A stretch of 64,000 bases of DNA from Bog-473 sp963751335. Lineage in GTDB: Bacteria; Actinomycetota; Acidimicrobiia; Acidimicrobiales; RAAP-2. Each line of letters begins with the position of its first letter. Within the stretch, counting starts at the first letter, position 1. Shown here one piece after another: positions 26,893 to 37,279 of the stretch. The DNA lies in contig CAVVUB010000008.1 in assembly GCA_963751335.1 (NCBI GenBank), positions 1,674,001 to 1,738,000 of the forward strand. Direction: 5' to 3'. The position numbers were made by a program, and so were the translations under genes. The notes beneath the pieces were generated by a model. The model was not told the DNA's origin and ran no database searches. It was given only the letters and a program-made list of their open reading frames with translations.

Positions 26893-27759
26893 GTGCGGGC
26901 CCGCGCTCCTGCCTCCTCGGCCAATCTCGGGCCCGGCTTCGACACCCTGGCCGTCGCCCTCGACTGCTACGTCAGCGTCGAGGTCGAGTCGGCAGACTCG
27001 CTCCGGGTGCACTCCGAAGGCGAGGGCGCGGGCCTGTTCGACGACGGATCGCACCTCGCCGCCCGGGTGGTCACCGAGGTGTTGGGACACGACCGCTTCG
27101 CCGTCACGGTGCGCTCGCAGATCCCGGTCGCCCGCGGCATGGGGTCCTCTGCCGCACTCGTCGCGGCGGCTGCGGCGGCCGCGGGCGCCGACGATCCTTT
27201 CGCCGTGGCCACCGCCTACGACGGGCACCCCGAGAACGCGGCCGCCAGTGTCTTCGGCGGCCTGCTGGCCGCCACCACCGTCGAGGGCATCGCGATGCAC
27301 GCCCCGCTTCCCCTCGGCGACGACCTGGCCTTCGTCGCCATGGTGCCCGACCGCGACCTGGCCACACCCGAAGCGAGGGGTGTGCTCCCCGACACGGTCA
27401 GCCGCAGCGACGCCGTGTTCAATCTCGGCCGCATGGGTCTGCTGGTGGCCGGGCTGGCCGATCCGGCTCACCTGCGTGCCGCCGCCACAGAAGACCGTAT
27501 CCACCAGCCGGCCCGCTCCGCCCTGTTCCCCGAGGCGCCCGCGCTGCTCGAGGCCCTGGTCGAGGCCGGCGCGTTGGCGGCCTGCTGGTCGGGTGCCGGC
27601 CCGACTCTCATCGGGTTCGTGACCCGGGACCGCCTGGAGCAGGTGCGCACCGACGCCGCGTCCGCGCTGGCCGCGACGGGTGTGCCGGGACGAGTGGTTG
27701 CGCTGGCGGCCGATCGGCGCGGTCTCGTCTACGGAGACGAGGCCATCGTCGATCTGTAG
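26893..27759 (+). CDS. thrB: Homoserine kinase
   Basis: Phosphorylates homoserine in threonine synthesis. 288 residues of the GHMP kinase fold: substrate segment APASSANLGPGFDTLAVALD at the start, ATP-binding PVARGMGSSAALVAAA near residue 77 and the C-terminal GHMP motif ACWSGAGPTLIGF near 230. No thrC or hom is next to it in the window. The GTG start is supported by the leaderless-type promoter and by homology beginning at residue 2. Confidence 0.93.
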   Translation: MRARAPASSANLGPGFDTLAVALDCYVSVEVESADSLRVHSEGEGAGLFDDGSHLAARVVTEVLGHDRFAVTVRSQIPVARGMGSSAALVAAAAAAAGADDPFAVATAYDGHPENAAASVFGGLLAATTVEGIAMHAPLPLGDDLAFVAMVPDRDLATPEARGVLPDTVSRSDAVFNLGRMGLLVAGLADPAHLRAAATEDRIHQPARSALFPEAPALLEALVEAGALAACWSGAGPTLIGFVTRDRLEQVRTDAASALAATGVPGRVVALAADRRGLVYGDEAIVDL

Positions 27760-27773
27760 CCGGACGGCCCCGG

Positions 27774-29078
27774 TCAGGCCAAGCCTGGCGTGACCTGACG
27801 GCGGGCGTCGGCCTCTGGCGCCGCCGCGGAGAGGCGGAGGACTTCGTGGATGCCCGCGCCGACGGCAAGCAGAGCGAACACCAGCGTGCCCAAAGCATCG
27901 ACCGCGTGGTTTCCCGGGCGCACCGCCACGAAGAATGCCGCACCAGCGCACCAGGCGAGGGAGCGGGAGGGTGAACGCCGGGCGACGAGGTCGAGCAGGA
28001 AGAAGAGCACGCTGGGGGCCAGGAGGTAGTAGGGGAACACGACCGACTCGAAGACGAGGCGGCCGCTCACGCAGGCCAGGCCGAGGGCCACCAGCGCATC
28101 GGGTCGGCGCAACCATGGGCCACGCCGAGAAAGGGCCCACAGGCAGACCGTGGCGGCAAACAGGACGGGAGCGTCACGGGCCACCGCGGAGGCCACAGTG
28201 CCCGAGACGCCGGAGAGGGTCAGCACGGTCGCTCCCGAGACGGCACCGCCCGCGCTGAACCCGCTGAAATTCTCGAGCGTGGTCCGCGGTGCCGAGACGA
28301 GGAACGGCAGCAGGCCGGCGGCCACCACGACGACGGTCGTCACACCGAGACGGAGCCGGGAGCGGGCGTCGGGAGCGACCAGGACGGCCGGGAGCACAAG
28401 GAGGAGGGCGAACTGCTTGGTCAGGACGGCCAGGCCGAAGAGCGCGCCGGCCAGGACCCAACGATCCCTCATCGTCTGCGCCATGGCGACCAGGGCCAGA
28501 CCCAGGCTCACGATGTCCTGCGGATGGAAGAACTGCACGATGGCGCTGGTGGCCGCGGGCAAGAAGGCGAGGAACGCCAACAACGCGGCGGTGCGGGAAG
28601 GGGAGTCCGATCCGGCGGCGCGTAGGAGTGCCCAGCCCCCGGCGGCCAAGACCAGCCAGCCGAGGACGCCCAGCAGGGCTTGCGACCGATACCAGTCCGG
28701 CAACGAATTGGTGGCGGCGCCGGACGGGCCGACCTTCCCGCAGACGTTCACCCCGGCGGCACGGTTCGCAGCGCTGCTGTCGGGCGCCGTGGGCTGGCCC
28801 GCAACCCGGTTCGGCGTGAGGCACCAGGCGGGCGACCCGAACAGCGAGGGCAAGCCGGCCACGAGCGGGGCGGCCAGGAGGGGATAGCCAGGTGGGTTGG
28901 GTAGCCCGTCGTCCGCAGCGGCGACGTGCAATTCTCCTGAGGCCAGGGCGGAGGTGACCTCGGTGAGCGGCGTCGTGTCGCCATCGGGCGGCGGACCGTG
29001 CCGGGCCACGATGATGGCGAAGTAACACGCCGCCGCGGCAACGAGCAGAACCAGCCCGAGGACCGTGCGACGCTTCAT
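27774..29078 (-). CDS. Polytopic membrane protein, GT87-like/DUF2029-like glycosyltransferase candidate
   Basis: 434 residues from ATG 29078, with about ten hydrophobic segments. After an N-terminal membrane segment comes an exterior loop with acidic residues and two isolated cysteines, then a helix-rich body with a PQD motif (FFHPQDIVSLGLALV), the position where GT-C mannosyltransferases of the PimE/DUF2029 group carry conserved acidic residues. A role in transferring mannose from a lipid carrier to envelope glycans is inferred. It is convergent with thrB (14-base gap) and divergent from the Wzy-GH43 gene. I do not recognise the exact family. Confidence 0.7.
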   Translation of the reverse strand: MKRRTVLGLVLLVAAAACYFAIIVARHGPPPDGDTTPLTEVTSALASGELHVAAADDGLPNPPGYPLLAAPLVAGLPSLFGSPAWCLTPNRVAGQPTAPDSSAANRAAGVNVCGKVGPSGAATNSLPDWYRSQALLGVLGWLVLAAGGWALLRAAGSDSPSRTAALLAFLAFLPAATSAIVQFFHPQDIVSLGLALVAMAQTMRDRWVLAGALFGLAVLTKQFALLLVLPAVLVAPDARSRLRLGVTTVVVVAAGLLPFLVSAPRTTLENFSGFSAGGAVSGATVLTLSGVSGTVASAVARDAPVLFAATVCLWALSRRGPWLRRPDALVALGLACVSGRLVFESVVFPYYLLAPSVLFFLLDLVARRSPSRSLAWCAGAAFFVAVRPGNHAVDALGTLVFALLAVGAGIHEVLRLSAAAPEADARRQVTPGLA

Positions 29079-29184
29079 GGCCCGTCGTGACCCGTGCTTG
29101 ATCGGCTCACATTAGCGAGGGCCTGACCCCGGAGAGCAGCCCTCGGGCCGGGCCGTACGTGCGAAGCGTGGGCGCCGCGACCTC

Positions 29185-31688
29185 ATGGAAAACTGTGCCG
29201 GGAGGCCCATGTGCCCATCGCCGTCAACGGATACGAATCTCACCGTGGACCTGCCTGAGGGCGGGGTCGCCTCGCCGGCGGCGACCCACGTGCTGAATCC
29301 CGACGCACCCGATGAGAGCCCGGTGAGCGCCCCGGCCGCGACGACCGGCGCCCTCACCCGCCGCGGGTCGGCCACGCTCGCCGCCATCGTGGTCGGCATG
29401 CTCGCCGCGGCGATCTATCGCCGCGGCGCCTTCTACCCCTCCGATGCCTTCGGCGTGGCCGTGGTCTCGGGCCTTCTCTCGGTGATCGCGCTGGTGCGCT
29501 TCCGGGATCGGTTGTCCGTCGCCGTCACGGTGATGATGGGTGGGCTGGCGCTCTGGTGGCTCGTACGGTCCGAGGCGGCCCACCGTCCCGCTGCGTTCCT
29601 GCCGCTCGGCGCGTCGATGCTCGGATTTCTTGCGGCCTATCTGGTGGTCAAGGCGCTCGACGACCGGGACCGTGCCCGGGTGGCGCTCGCCCTCGTCGCC
29701 GTGGCGGCCGTCACCGCCGCCACAGGGATCGTCGCACTGCTGTGGCGGGTCGACCCTGCTGGCCCAAAGGGTGGGCACGTTCTGGCAGCTGGCCACACCG
29801 CTCACCCACCCCGGGGCGGCCGCCGCACTCCTCGCGGTCGGCGCTGGTGCTGGCGTTGGGTCTCGACCTGAGCCGGGCGCTCGTTCGGGTCGCGCTGTGC
29901 CTCCTGGTGGCCGGCTTCATCGGCACACAGAGCCATTGGAGCTTGCTTGCGCTGGCCGTCGGTGCTTGCTTCGTTCCCGCTCGGCGCTGGCTCGTCGCCT
30001 GGTGGCCGTTGGCGACGGGTGTGCTGGTCGGTGTCGTCGTGGTGGCGTCGGCGTCCGGTCACCTCGGGCCGTGGCCGTCGACCGTTCTGGTCGTGGCGCT
30101 CATCGGGTCGACGGCGCTGCGCTCGGCGCCCCGATGGGAGACATGGGTTCCCCCGGGCATCGCTGTCGCCGCCCTCGTCGTCGTGGCGGGCGGCGTCACG
30201 GTGCTCCTGCTGCGGCCGCCCGTGGCGACGGCGCCGGCCGATCCGCCGAGCCAGGGCCAGCCGCTGGCCTGGTCCGCGAGTGCGCACAACTGGCGCTCGT
30301 CCCCCACCGGGGGCGTCGGACCGACCATCGTTCACGCGTCGGCCCAGCCGGTCGACCGCTACCCGGGACTGACGCCCGACACCTATCTGACCGTCTTGGC
30401 CGACGGTGGGGTGATCGGTGGGGTCCTCCTGGTCGGAGCGGTCACGACGACCGCCTGGGGCTGCCGTCGGCGCGACACGCTGACATCGTGTGCGGCGGGT
30501 GCCGCCGTGGCCTTCGCCGTGGCCGGAGCCATCAGCCCGGCGTGGGATCTGCCGGCCGTCGCCATCCTCGGCGGGAGCGTGGTGGGGTTGGCCACGCGGG
30601 CTCCCGGCGCGGCCGAACCACTGAGCGCCTGGCACGGGACCAGGCGAGGGGTGGGTGCGATGGCGTGGGGTTTGGCCGTGGTCGCGCTCGTCGTGGTCCA
30701 GATCTCCGTCGGGTTCGGGCGCGACGCCGGCGGAGGTCTGGCCGTGGCCCAGAGTCATGCGCCTCCCCCCACACCGACGCCCTCGGCTCCGGCTCGCTTC
30801 ATCCTCACCGGGCCCGACGTGACGGATCCGTACATGCTGCATTGGCACGGGAGCTACTACATCTACACGAGCGAGGGCACGAGCGAGTTGAACGTGCCGG
30901 TGCGGGTCGGGCCTCGACCCGGACACTGGGGGCCGCCGAGTGACGCCCTGCCCCACCTCCCGCCCTGGGCCGAGGGCGGCCTCACCTGGGCCCCCGATGT
31001 CCACCAGGTGGCAGGCGGGTGGGCGCTCTACTTCAGTGCGCTGCTGCGCAACGTCCACCCCCTGACCCACTGCATCGGTGAGGCCTTCGCGGCGTCGCCC
31101 ACCGGTCCGTTCGTGCCGTCCGATCACACCCTGGTCTGCCAGCTCGATCACCGCGGCTCCATCGATCCGCGTGTGTTCGTCGACGGCACGCATCTGGTCC
31201 TGCTGTGGAAGTCAGAGGACAACGCCAACCCGTACGTGCCCGGGCCGGACCAGAACGGCAACACCGGGATCTACTCCCAAGAGCTCAGCGCCGACGGCCG
31301 GGACCTGATCGGCCAGCCGGCCAAGATCCTCGGGCCGAGCCAACCTTGGGAGGGCACGATCGTCGAGGCACCCGACATGGTCGAGGCGTGGGGAACGTAC
31401 TGGCTGTTCTTCTCGGCCAACTGGTACTACTCGACCTCCTACGGGATCGGGGTGGCCGCCTGCGAGACGCCCTTCGGCCCGTGCTCGGACGTCAGCCCCA
31501 AGCCGTTCATCGGCTCGAATCGGCAGGGTCTGGGGCCGGGGGAGGAGTCCGTCTTCGAAAAGGGAACCAACGTGTACCTGGTCTACAACCCGTTCCGGGC
31601 CGATGATCCCGGCCCCGTGATCCCGCGTCCGGCGGTGATGGCGAGGGTCGGCTTCACGCCCGAAGGGCCCTACCTGGCCGCGCCCTGA
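29185..31688 (+). CDS. O-antigen ligase-like membrane protein fused to GH43-type glycosidase domain (two frameshifts)
   Basis: The first part (to about 30770) has ten or more hydrophobic segments and near its end an O-antigen-ligase/Wzy-like motif (SAHNWRS, then LTPDTYLTVLADGGVIGG). After a Pro-rich linker (APPPTPTPSAPA) follows a beta-propeller of the GH43 kind: TDPYMLHWHGSYYIYTS with catalytic Asp, IDPRVFVDG with the second Asp, and IVEAPDMVE with the acid Glu. The frame shifts twice: removing one G from GGG 29747-29749 and one G from GG 29840-29841 gives a single protein of about 834 residues. Start ATG 29185 is uncertain; ATG 29209 and GTG 29245 are alternatives. The glycosidase domain probably lies outside the membrane. 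Confidence 0.72.
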
Positions 31689-31778
31689 AGGGTTCGGGTC
31701 ACGCGTCCGAGCGTTCGTTCGCCCACGGGGGTATGGTGAGCCGCGCTTCACCCGACTGGGAGAGGTTGGGGGTGTGAC

Positions 31779-33723
31779 GTGAAGAGCTGGCAGCCTCGGG
31801 CGCGGATGGCGGTCATCGCCGCCGCGAGTTTCGTCTTGTTGGTCACGGTGCTTCCGCAGATTGCGTCGGGCTTCGGCCTCACCTCTCTGGCCAACCGGAT
31901 CGTGAGCTCCGAGTCGTGCGTGGGGAGCAGCGGCTCGGGATCGAGTGGAAGCTCGAGCACGTGCTGTGGGAGTAGCTCCGGCAGCTCCGCAGGTTCCGGT
32001 TCCTCGGGTCAGTGCGGCATGGGCACCGTGTCCGGAACCGTCACCGTGACGGGCGCACCGAAGAAGTTCACGCCTGCGTTCCTCGGTGCCGGCGCCTGTC
32101 CGACCACGAGCCCACCGAACCAGTTCTGCGCCGACCCGCAGTATGCCTTGGCCTCGAACGGCGTCTACACGCTGAGCCTGAATCCGGGAACGTGGCGGAT
32201 CGTCGGTTTCTACGAGAACAATGCCTTCGGCGGCGCGTTCCTCGGGCCCGCACACACCGTGACGGTGGCCGGCGGTGACACGGTGCATCTCGACCTGACG
32301 GTCCCCTATGAGAAGTCCGCGTCACTCCATGGGACCATCACCGTCAAGAACGTGCCACCGTTCGACCCGGTGTACGCGCTCCAGGTGTTGCTCTGCCCGT
32401 CCTACGCGCCCTACAACGGGGTGACCCCTTCCATCGCCTGCGTGACCGACGGATCGTCGAGCACCGGCACCACGACCACCACCACACCGCTCGAAACCAG
32501 CAGCAGTAAGGCCATCACCGCACCAACCGTCACCGGCGACGGAAGCGTCTCCGCGTCCTATTCGGTGTCCGGCTTGCCCCCGGTGACCTGGACGGCGTAT
32601 CCGGGCTATCTGCGCTGAATCAGGCTGCGGGTTCAACGCCAAGAAGGGCGTGACCGTGAACCTGACCCCGGGCGGGAGCGGCACGGCGAACGTGAGCACC
32701 GATTTCCTTCTGCCCGGCCAGGCCCTCCTCACCGGCACGATCAGCGTGACCGGCGCCCCCACCGGCTTCGCGGACGAGGTCGGCGTGACGGCCTGCCCGC
32801 TGGGTCAGCAGAGCGGATCGCCAGCCTGTGACACCTTCTATGGTTTGTCGGGGAATCGGTACGTCATGGTCCTCGCGGCCGGACAGTGGAGTGTCAAGGG
32901 TTTCTACCTCTCCGAGCCCTACGACAATGCGGTCGATGGGCCGAGCCAGATCGTGACGCTGGCCAAGAGGCAGACGACGAATCTCTTCCTGAGCGTCCCC
33001 TACCAGGTCCCGGGCACCGCGACCGGCACCATCACGGTGAAGGGTCTTCCCGCCGGGGTGAAAGTCCAGTCCTACACCGTCCTGGCCTGCCCGTCGTCCG
33101 AGCCGTGGAACGGTGGGATACCCGCACCGGAGTGCGTGAGTGAGTTCTCGGGTCCGGGCGGATTCGGATTCGGGGCGGCGGACCGGGGTGAGGCGAAGAG
33201 TGCGAATCCGTCCGCCAACCCACCAGCGGGTTTCTCCGGGACCGCCAAGACACCCATCAACCAGTACTCGTTGCCGACGCTGACCCCTGGTGGGTGGTTG
33301 CTCTACGCCGGATACCAGACCGTCTTCGGCTCCGTGTCGAACATGACGGGGACGCCGGTCACCATTGCCTCGGGCAAGACGAAGACGCGTGACCTGACGG
33401 TGCCCTACAAGCAACCCGCGCAAGGAGCGGCGACGGGCGTCGTCACCGTGATCGGCGCGCCCGGCAACGGCTTCGAATCCGGCGTCATGGCTTGTTCCGG
33501 ACTCCCGACCGCCGGCTCGTGTCCGGGAGAACAGGAAACCTTCAGCCAGCAAGGCGGGATCTACACGATATTGCTGTCCCCCGGGACCTGGTGGCTCGAG
33601 GGATTCGTCGATCTCTACGGTGGACCGGTCGAGAATCAGTCGACTTCGCCGGCCAAGAAGGTCGTGATCACGCCGGGCAACGAGGTCACCAAGAACTTCA
33701 CGGTCACCGTCGGCGCCTCCTGA
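31779..33723 (+). CDS. Secreted Ser-rich protein with carboxypeptidase-regulatory-like beta repeats (frameshift)
   Basis: About 648 residues once joined. GTG 31779 is followed by a signal peptide (MAVIAAASFVLLVTVLPQIA) and a Ser/Gly/Cys-rich stretch. The rest alternates two beta modules: module A (GT-TVTGAP, then PGTW-I-GFY, ending LTVPY) at about residues 85, 325 and 550, and module B (GTITVKN/G-P, then VLACPS, P-NG) at about 190 and 410. The raw sequence stops at 32618; removing one base near 32610-32615 restores YLAESGCGFNAKKGVTV and joins both halves. Paired cysteines suggest disulfides. No sorting signal or C-terminal anchor is seen. Function unknown; envelope structural or binding protein likely. 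Confidence 0.75.
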
Positions 33724-33809
33724 GCGCTGTCCGGGCGGCCGGCCGGGTGGCCGTCCCGTTCCGGAGTTCAAAATGACACGACGATCCGGTGCAGCGGTTG
33801 ACGTCAGGT

Positions 33810-33840
33810 CGCTCGGGGCAGGTGATCTTTGCCCCGAGCG
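33810..33840 (+). terminator. Hairpin terminator after the repeat protein gene
   Basis: CGCTCGGGGCA (33810-33820) pairs perfectly with TGCCCCGAGCG (33830-33840) around a 9-base loop, 87 bases after the stop at 33723. No T tract follows, which is common for actinobacterial terminators. Confidence 0.6.
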
Positions 33841-34123
33841 TCCGGTCCTCCACTTCGAGGCAGACGACAGGACTCGACTGGCTCTTGCAGCCGTCGGCCT
33901 TCGAGAGGTCCATTGTCCAGTGCGACGGGAGTCTGCCGTTCTCGTTCGTGAGCGGGTTCCGCTGATGGCCGTGGTCGCCGGGTCATCGATCCGGACGTCG
34001 ACACGTGCCCAGATCCGGAGTTGCAGGCGGCCTGAGCCAGCGGGAGGAGGGGCAGGGTCCATCAGACGGGTCGAGGCGACCTCGGACACCTCAGGGTGGG
34101 GAATCGCAGGCCCCTCCGTTCCG
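33841..34123. other. Spacer before miaB, no supported gene
   Basis: Open frames cross this stretch (for example + strand from 33773) but show no recognisable domain, no ribosome binding site and Arg/Ser-rich composition typical of out-of-frame GC-rich DNA. Only the miaB promoter at its end is supported. Confidence 0.5.
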
Positions 34124-34129
34124 TAGACT
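34124..34129 (+). promoter_or_regulatory. -10 box of leaderless miaB promoter
   Basis: TAGACT ends 7 bases before ATG 34137; predicted first base 34136. Confidence 0.55.
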
Positions 34130-34136
34130 CCGACGG

Positions 34137-35526
34137 ATGCCGCGCCGGTACTTCATCCGCACGTTCGGGTGCCAAATGAACGAACACGACTCGGAGAGGC
34201 TGGCCGGGCTTCTGGTGGCCGACGGCATGGAAGCCGCCCCCTCCATGGAGGAGGCCGACGTGGTCGTGCTCAACACTTGCTGCATCCGGGAGAACGCGGA
34301 CCAGAGGCTCTATGGCACGCTCGGGCGGCTCAAGGAGCTGGTCGACGCCCGGCCCGGCCTCCAGATCGCCGTCGGGGGCTGCCTGGCCCAGAAGGACCGC
34401 GAGCGCATCCAGGAGAAAGTGGGCTGGGTCGACGTCGTCTTCGGGACGCACAACCTGACCAGCGCGCCCGGGCTCTTGCGCCGCTCCCTCGAGGAGGGCC
34501 CGGTGATGGAGATCCTCGACGCACCGGCGCCCGAGTCGGCTGCCAACCCCCTGCTCGGACCCGAAGCGGTGCGCGAGCTGCCCTATGCCGCCTGGGTGAA
34601 CATCCAGACCGGCTGCGACAACTCGTGCGCCTTCTGCATCGTGCCCGCCGTGCGCGGGCCCGAGGTGAGCCGGCCCCTCCACGACGTCGTCGCCGAGGTC
34701 GAGCTGCTGGCCCAACGCGGTGTCACCGAGGTGACGCTGCTGGGCCAGAACGTGAACTCTTACGGCCGCGACATCACGAGGCGCCGTCCCCTCTTCGCCG
34801 ACCTGCTCCGGTCCGTGGGTGCGGTCGAGGGAATCGGACGCGTCCGCTTCACCAGCCCACACCCGAAAGACCTCCGGCCCGAGACCATCGAGGCCATGGC
34901 GGTCACCCCCGAGGTGTGCGAGCAGCTCCATCTGCCCCTGCAATCGGGCAGTGACGCCGTCCTGCGGGCCATGCGGCGCGGCTACACGGCGGAGCGCTAC
35001 CTCGAGAAGCTGGCCTCGGCCCGGGCGGCCATCGACGACCTGGCGGTGACGACCGACATCATCGTCGGCTTCCCCGGCGAGAGCGACGAGGACTTCGAGC
35101 GCACCCTCGAAGTCTGTGCCGAGGCGGCCTACGACAGCGCATTCACGTTCATCTTCTCGCCCCGGCCCGGGACGCGGGCAGCCGCCATGGAGCCAGCGTT
35201 CGTGCCTGCGGAGGTCATCGCTGAGCGATTCGAGCGACTCAAGACCGTCATCGACCGCTCGGCCCTGGCCCGGCACCAGGCTCGGGTGGGCCGAACCGAG
35301 GAGGTCCTCGTCGAAGGCGTGAGCCGCCGCGACCAGTCCATGCAGTCGGGACGCACGAGGCAGGGGAAGCTGGTGCACTTTGCTGCCCCGGGCACCGCGC
35401 CGGCGCCGGGGGCGCTGGCCCTGATCACCGTGACCGGGGGGCACCCTCATCACCTGTCCGGACGCCTCGAGGAGGTGACGGCGCGGCCCGCGGTATCGCG
35501 TGCGCATCCCGGTGGCCAGCGCTTGA
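34137..35526 (+). CDS. miaB: tRNA-2-methylthio-N6-dimethylallyladenosine synthase (runs into miaA by one extra base)
   Basis: Radical SAM enzyme that adds the methylthio group to i6A37 of tRNA. The UPF0004 domain has Cys in FGCQMNEHD (near residue 11), NTCCIRE (near 46) and GGCLAQKD (near 81); the SAM cluster is CDNSCAFC near 160; a TRAM domain follows (VGRTEEVLVEGVSRRDQSMQ). The raw frame continues into miaA. Removing one C from CCC 35487-35489 yields the end TARPRYRVRIPVASA with TGA at 35524-35526, overlapping the miaA TTG as TTGA, the overlap style used repeatedly here. I favour two genes; a true MiaB-MiaA fusion is the alternative. Confidence 0.92.
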
Positions 35527-36437
35527 ACGCAGTCGCGCTGGTGGGCGTGACGGCGTCGGGCAAGTCGGCCGCGGCGCTCGCGTTGGCGATGCGGCGAGGG
35601 GACACCGAACTGGTCTCCGTCGATTCCATGTGCGTCTACCGGGGCATGGACATCGGGACCTCGAAACCCGACGCCGCGGCCCGGGCCGCCGTCCCGCATC
35701 ATCTGCTCGACCTGGTCGAGCCCGACCAGGATTTTGCGGTGACCGACTTCCAGGTCGCGGCCCGGCAGGCTTTGGAGGACATCGCGGGTCGTGGCCGTCA
35801 CGCCGTGCTCGTGGGGGGCACCGGGCTGTACCTGCGCGCCGTAGTCGACCACCTCGAGATTCCCGGCCGCTTCCCCGACGTGGCGGCGGGCCTCGAGGCC
35901 GAGCTCGAGGACGGTCGAACGCAGCCGGCCGATCTGCATGCCCGTCTGGAGGCACTCGACCCGGTGGCGGCGGCCCGGATGGAGCCCACCAATCGCCGCA
36001 GGATCGTGCGGGCGCTCGAGGTGACGCTCGGTGCCGGTCGCCCGTTCTCCACTTTCGGGCCTGGGCTCGAGACCTACCCGGCCGACGGTCTCACCCAGAT
36101 CGGGATCCGCCTTGGTCCCGACGAGGTGGACCGGCGTATCGAGGGCCGATTCGCCGCCATGGTGGAGGCGGGCCTGCTCGAGGAGGTCCGGGCCCTGGTG
36201 GCGCGTCCCGGGGGCCTCTCGCGCACGGCCCGCCAGGCCCTCGGGTACAAGGAGCTCCTGGCCCACGTCGAGGACGGTGTTCCCCTCCGGACCTGCCAGG
36301 AGGAGGCGGTCCGCCGCACCCGCCAGTTCGCCCGCCGCCAAGCCGCCTGGTTCCGCCGGGACCACCGCATCACCTGGGCCGGGGACGGCCGCGAGGCGGA
36401 GGTACTGGTGGAGCGGGCCCTCGACATGCATGGCTGA
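35523..36437 (+). CDS. miaA: tRNA dimethylallyltransferase
   Basis: Transfers a dimethylallyl group from DMAPP to A37 of tRNAs, the step before MiaB. 304 residues from TTG 35523: P-loop GVTASGKSAAALALA at residue 7, DSMCVYRGMDIGTSKP near 36, HHLLDLVEPDQDFAVTDF near 62, GGTGLYLRAV near 99, and the C-terminal QALGYKEL and RTRQFARRQ.AWFRRD signatures. There is no Shine-Dalgarno before the TTG, fitting coupling to miaB. The stop overlaps a possible dapF ATG (TGATG). Confidence 0.94.
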   Translation: MNAVALVGVTASGKSAAALALAMRRGDTELVSVDSMCVYRGMDIGTSKPDAAARAAVPHHLLDLVEPDQDFAVTDFQVAARQALEDIAGRGRHAVLVGGTGLYLRAVVDHLEIPGRFPDVAAGLEAELEDGRTQPADLHARLEALDPVAAARMEPTNRRRIVRALEVTLGAGRPFSTFGPGLETYPADGLTQIGIRLGPDEVDRRIEGRFAAMVEAGLLEEVRALVARPGGLSRTARQALGYKELLAHVEDGVPLRTCQEEAVRRTRQFARRQAAWFRRDHRITWAGDGREAEVLVERALDMHG

Positions 36438-37279
36438 TGGACGTGGCCTGCGAGAATGGTGCCGTGCATGCCACGAAGCACGAGGGCGCAGGCAATGACT
36501 TCCTGGTCGTCCTCGACCCCGACGACAGCCTCCGCTTCACGGTGGCCCAGGTCCGCCTCCTGGCCGATCGTCGCCGTGGCATCGGGGCCGACGGGATCAT
36601 CCGCGTCGGCCCCGGACGCGACGGTGCCGACCTCTCCATGCAGCTCCACAACGCCGATGGGGGAGAGGCTGAAATGAGCGGCAACGGCATCCGCTGCCTG
36701 GCCCAGGCCTCGGTCGATGCCGGGTTGGTGCGGCCGCCCCGCTTCACGGTGGCCACCGCGGCAGGACGGCGCACCGTTGCCTATGAGCCCGGTCCGACGC
36801 CCGGCTGGGCCACGGCCAGCGTGGACATGGGCCCAGCCCGGCTCGGCCCGGACCAGCCCCAGGAGTTCGAGGATCGGCGGGCCCGGACGGTCGACGTGGG
36901 GAATCCCCATCTGGTGCTGCTCGGACCGGACACGGCGTCGGTTGACGTCGCCGAGCTGGGACCCAAACTGCAGGCCGCGTTCAGCGGTGGCATCAACGTC
37001 GAATGGATCACTCCGGTGACCGACGATCGGGGCACGCTGCTCGACCTCCGGGTCTGGGAGCGCGGGGTGGGCGAGACCCTGGCCTGTGGCACAGGCAGCG
37101 TGGCCGCCGCCGCCGCGTCGCGCAGCTGGGGCGTGCTCGACGATGGTGCCGCGGTCCGCGTGCGCAACCCGGGCGGCACCCTCGAGGTCACCTTCGGCGC
37201 CGACGGGGACACCACGTTCCTGGCCGGCCCCGTACGCAAGGTGGCCGATGTCGACATCCACCCCGGGATGCTCTCTTGA
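36437..37279 (+). CDS. dapF: Diaminopimelate epimerase
   Basis: Converts L,L- to meso-diaminopimelate for lysine and peptidoglycan. The catalytic cysteine pair is in NGIRCLAQ (near residue 86) and ACGTGSVAAA (near 216), with GAGNDFLVVLD at the N-terminus. ATG 36437 overlaps the miaA stop and gives 280 residues. GTG 36464 removes nine residues and aligns exactly with the family start (Lys at 5, GAGND at 8-12), so it is an equally good or better start. The stop TGA overlaps the TTG of hflX. Confidence 0.95.
   Translation: MDVACENGAVHATKHEGAGNDFLVVLDPDDSLRFTVAQVRLLADRRRGIGADGIIRVGPGRDGADLSMQLHNADGGEAEMSGNGIRCLAQASVDAGLVRPPRFTVATAAGRRTVAYEPGPTPGWATASVDMGPARLGPDQPQEFEDRRARTVDVGNPHLVLLGPDTASVDVAELGPKLQAAFSGGINVEWITPVTDDRGTLLDLRVWERGVGETLACGTGSVAAAAASRSWGVLDDGAAVRVRNPGGTLEVTFGADGDTTFLAGPVRKVADVDIHPGMLS

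Noticed and set aside
25084..28140. 1018-codon minus-strand frame crossing ftsK, the carboxypeptidase and thrB
   Set aside because: Crosses three well-supported plus-strand genes and has shadow-type composition.
33773..34126. 117-codon plus-strand frame before miaB
   Set aside because: Runs through the terminator hairpin and miaB promoter and matches nothing recognisable.
34062..36431. 789-codon minus-strand frame antisense to miaB-miaA
   Set aside because: Mirror of the conserved genes; GC-rich third positions on the plus strand create it.
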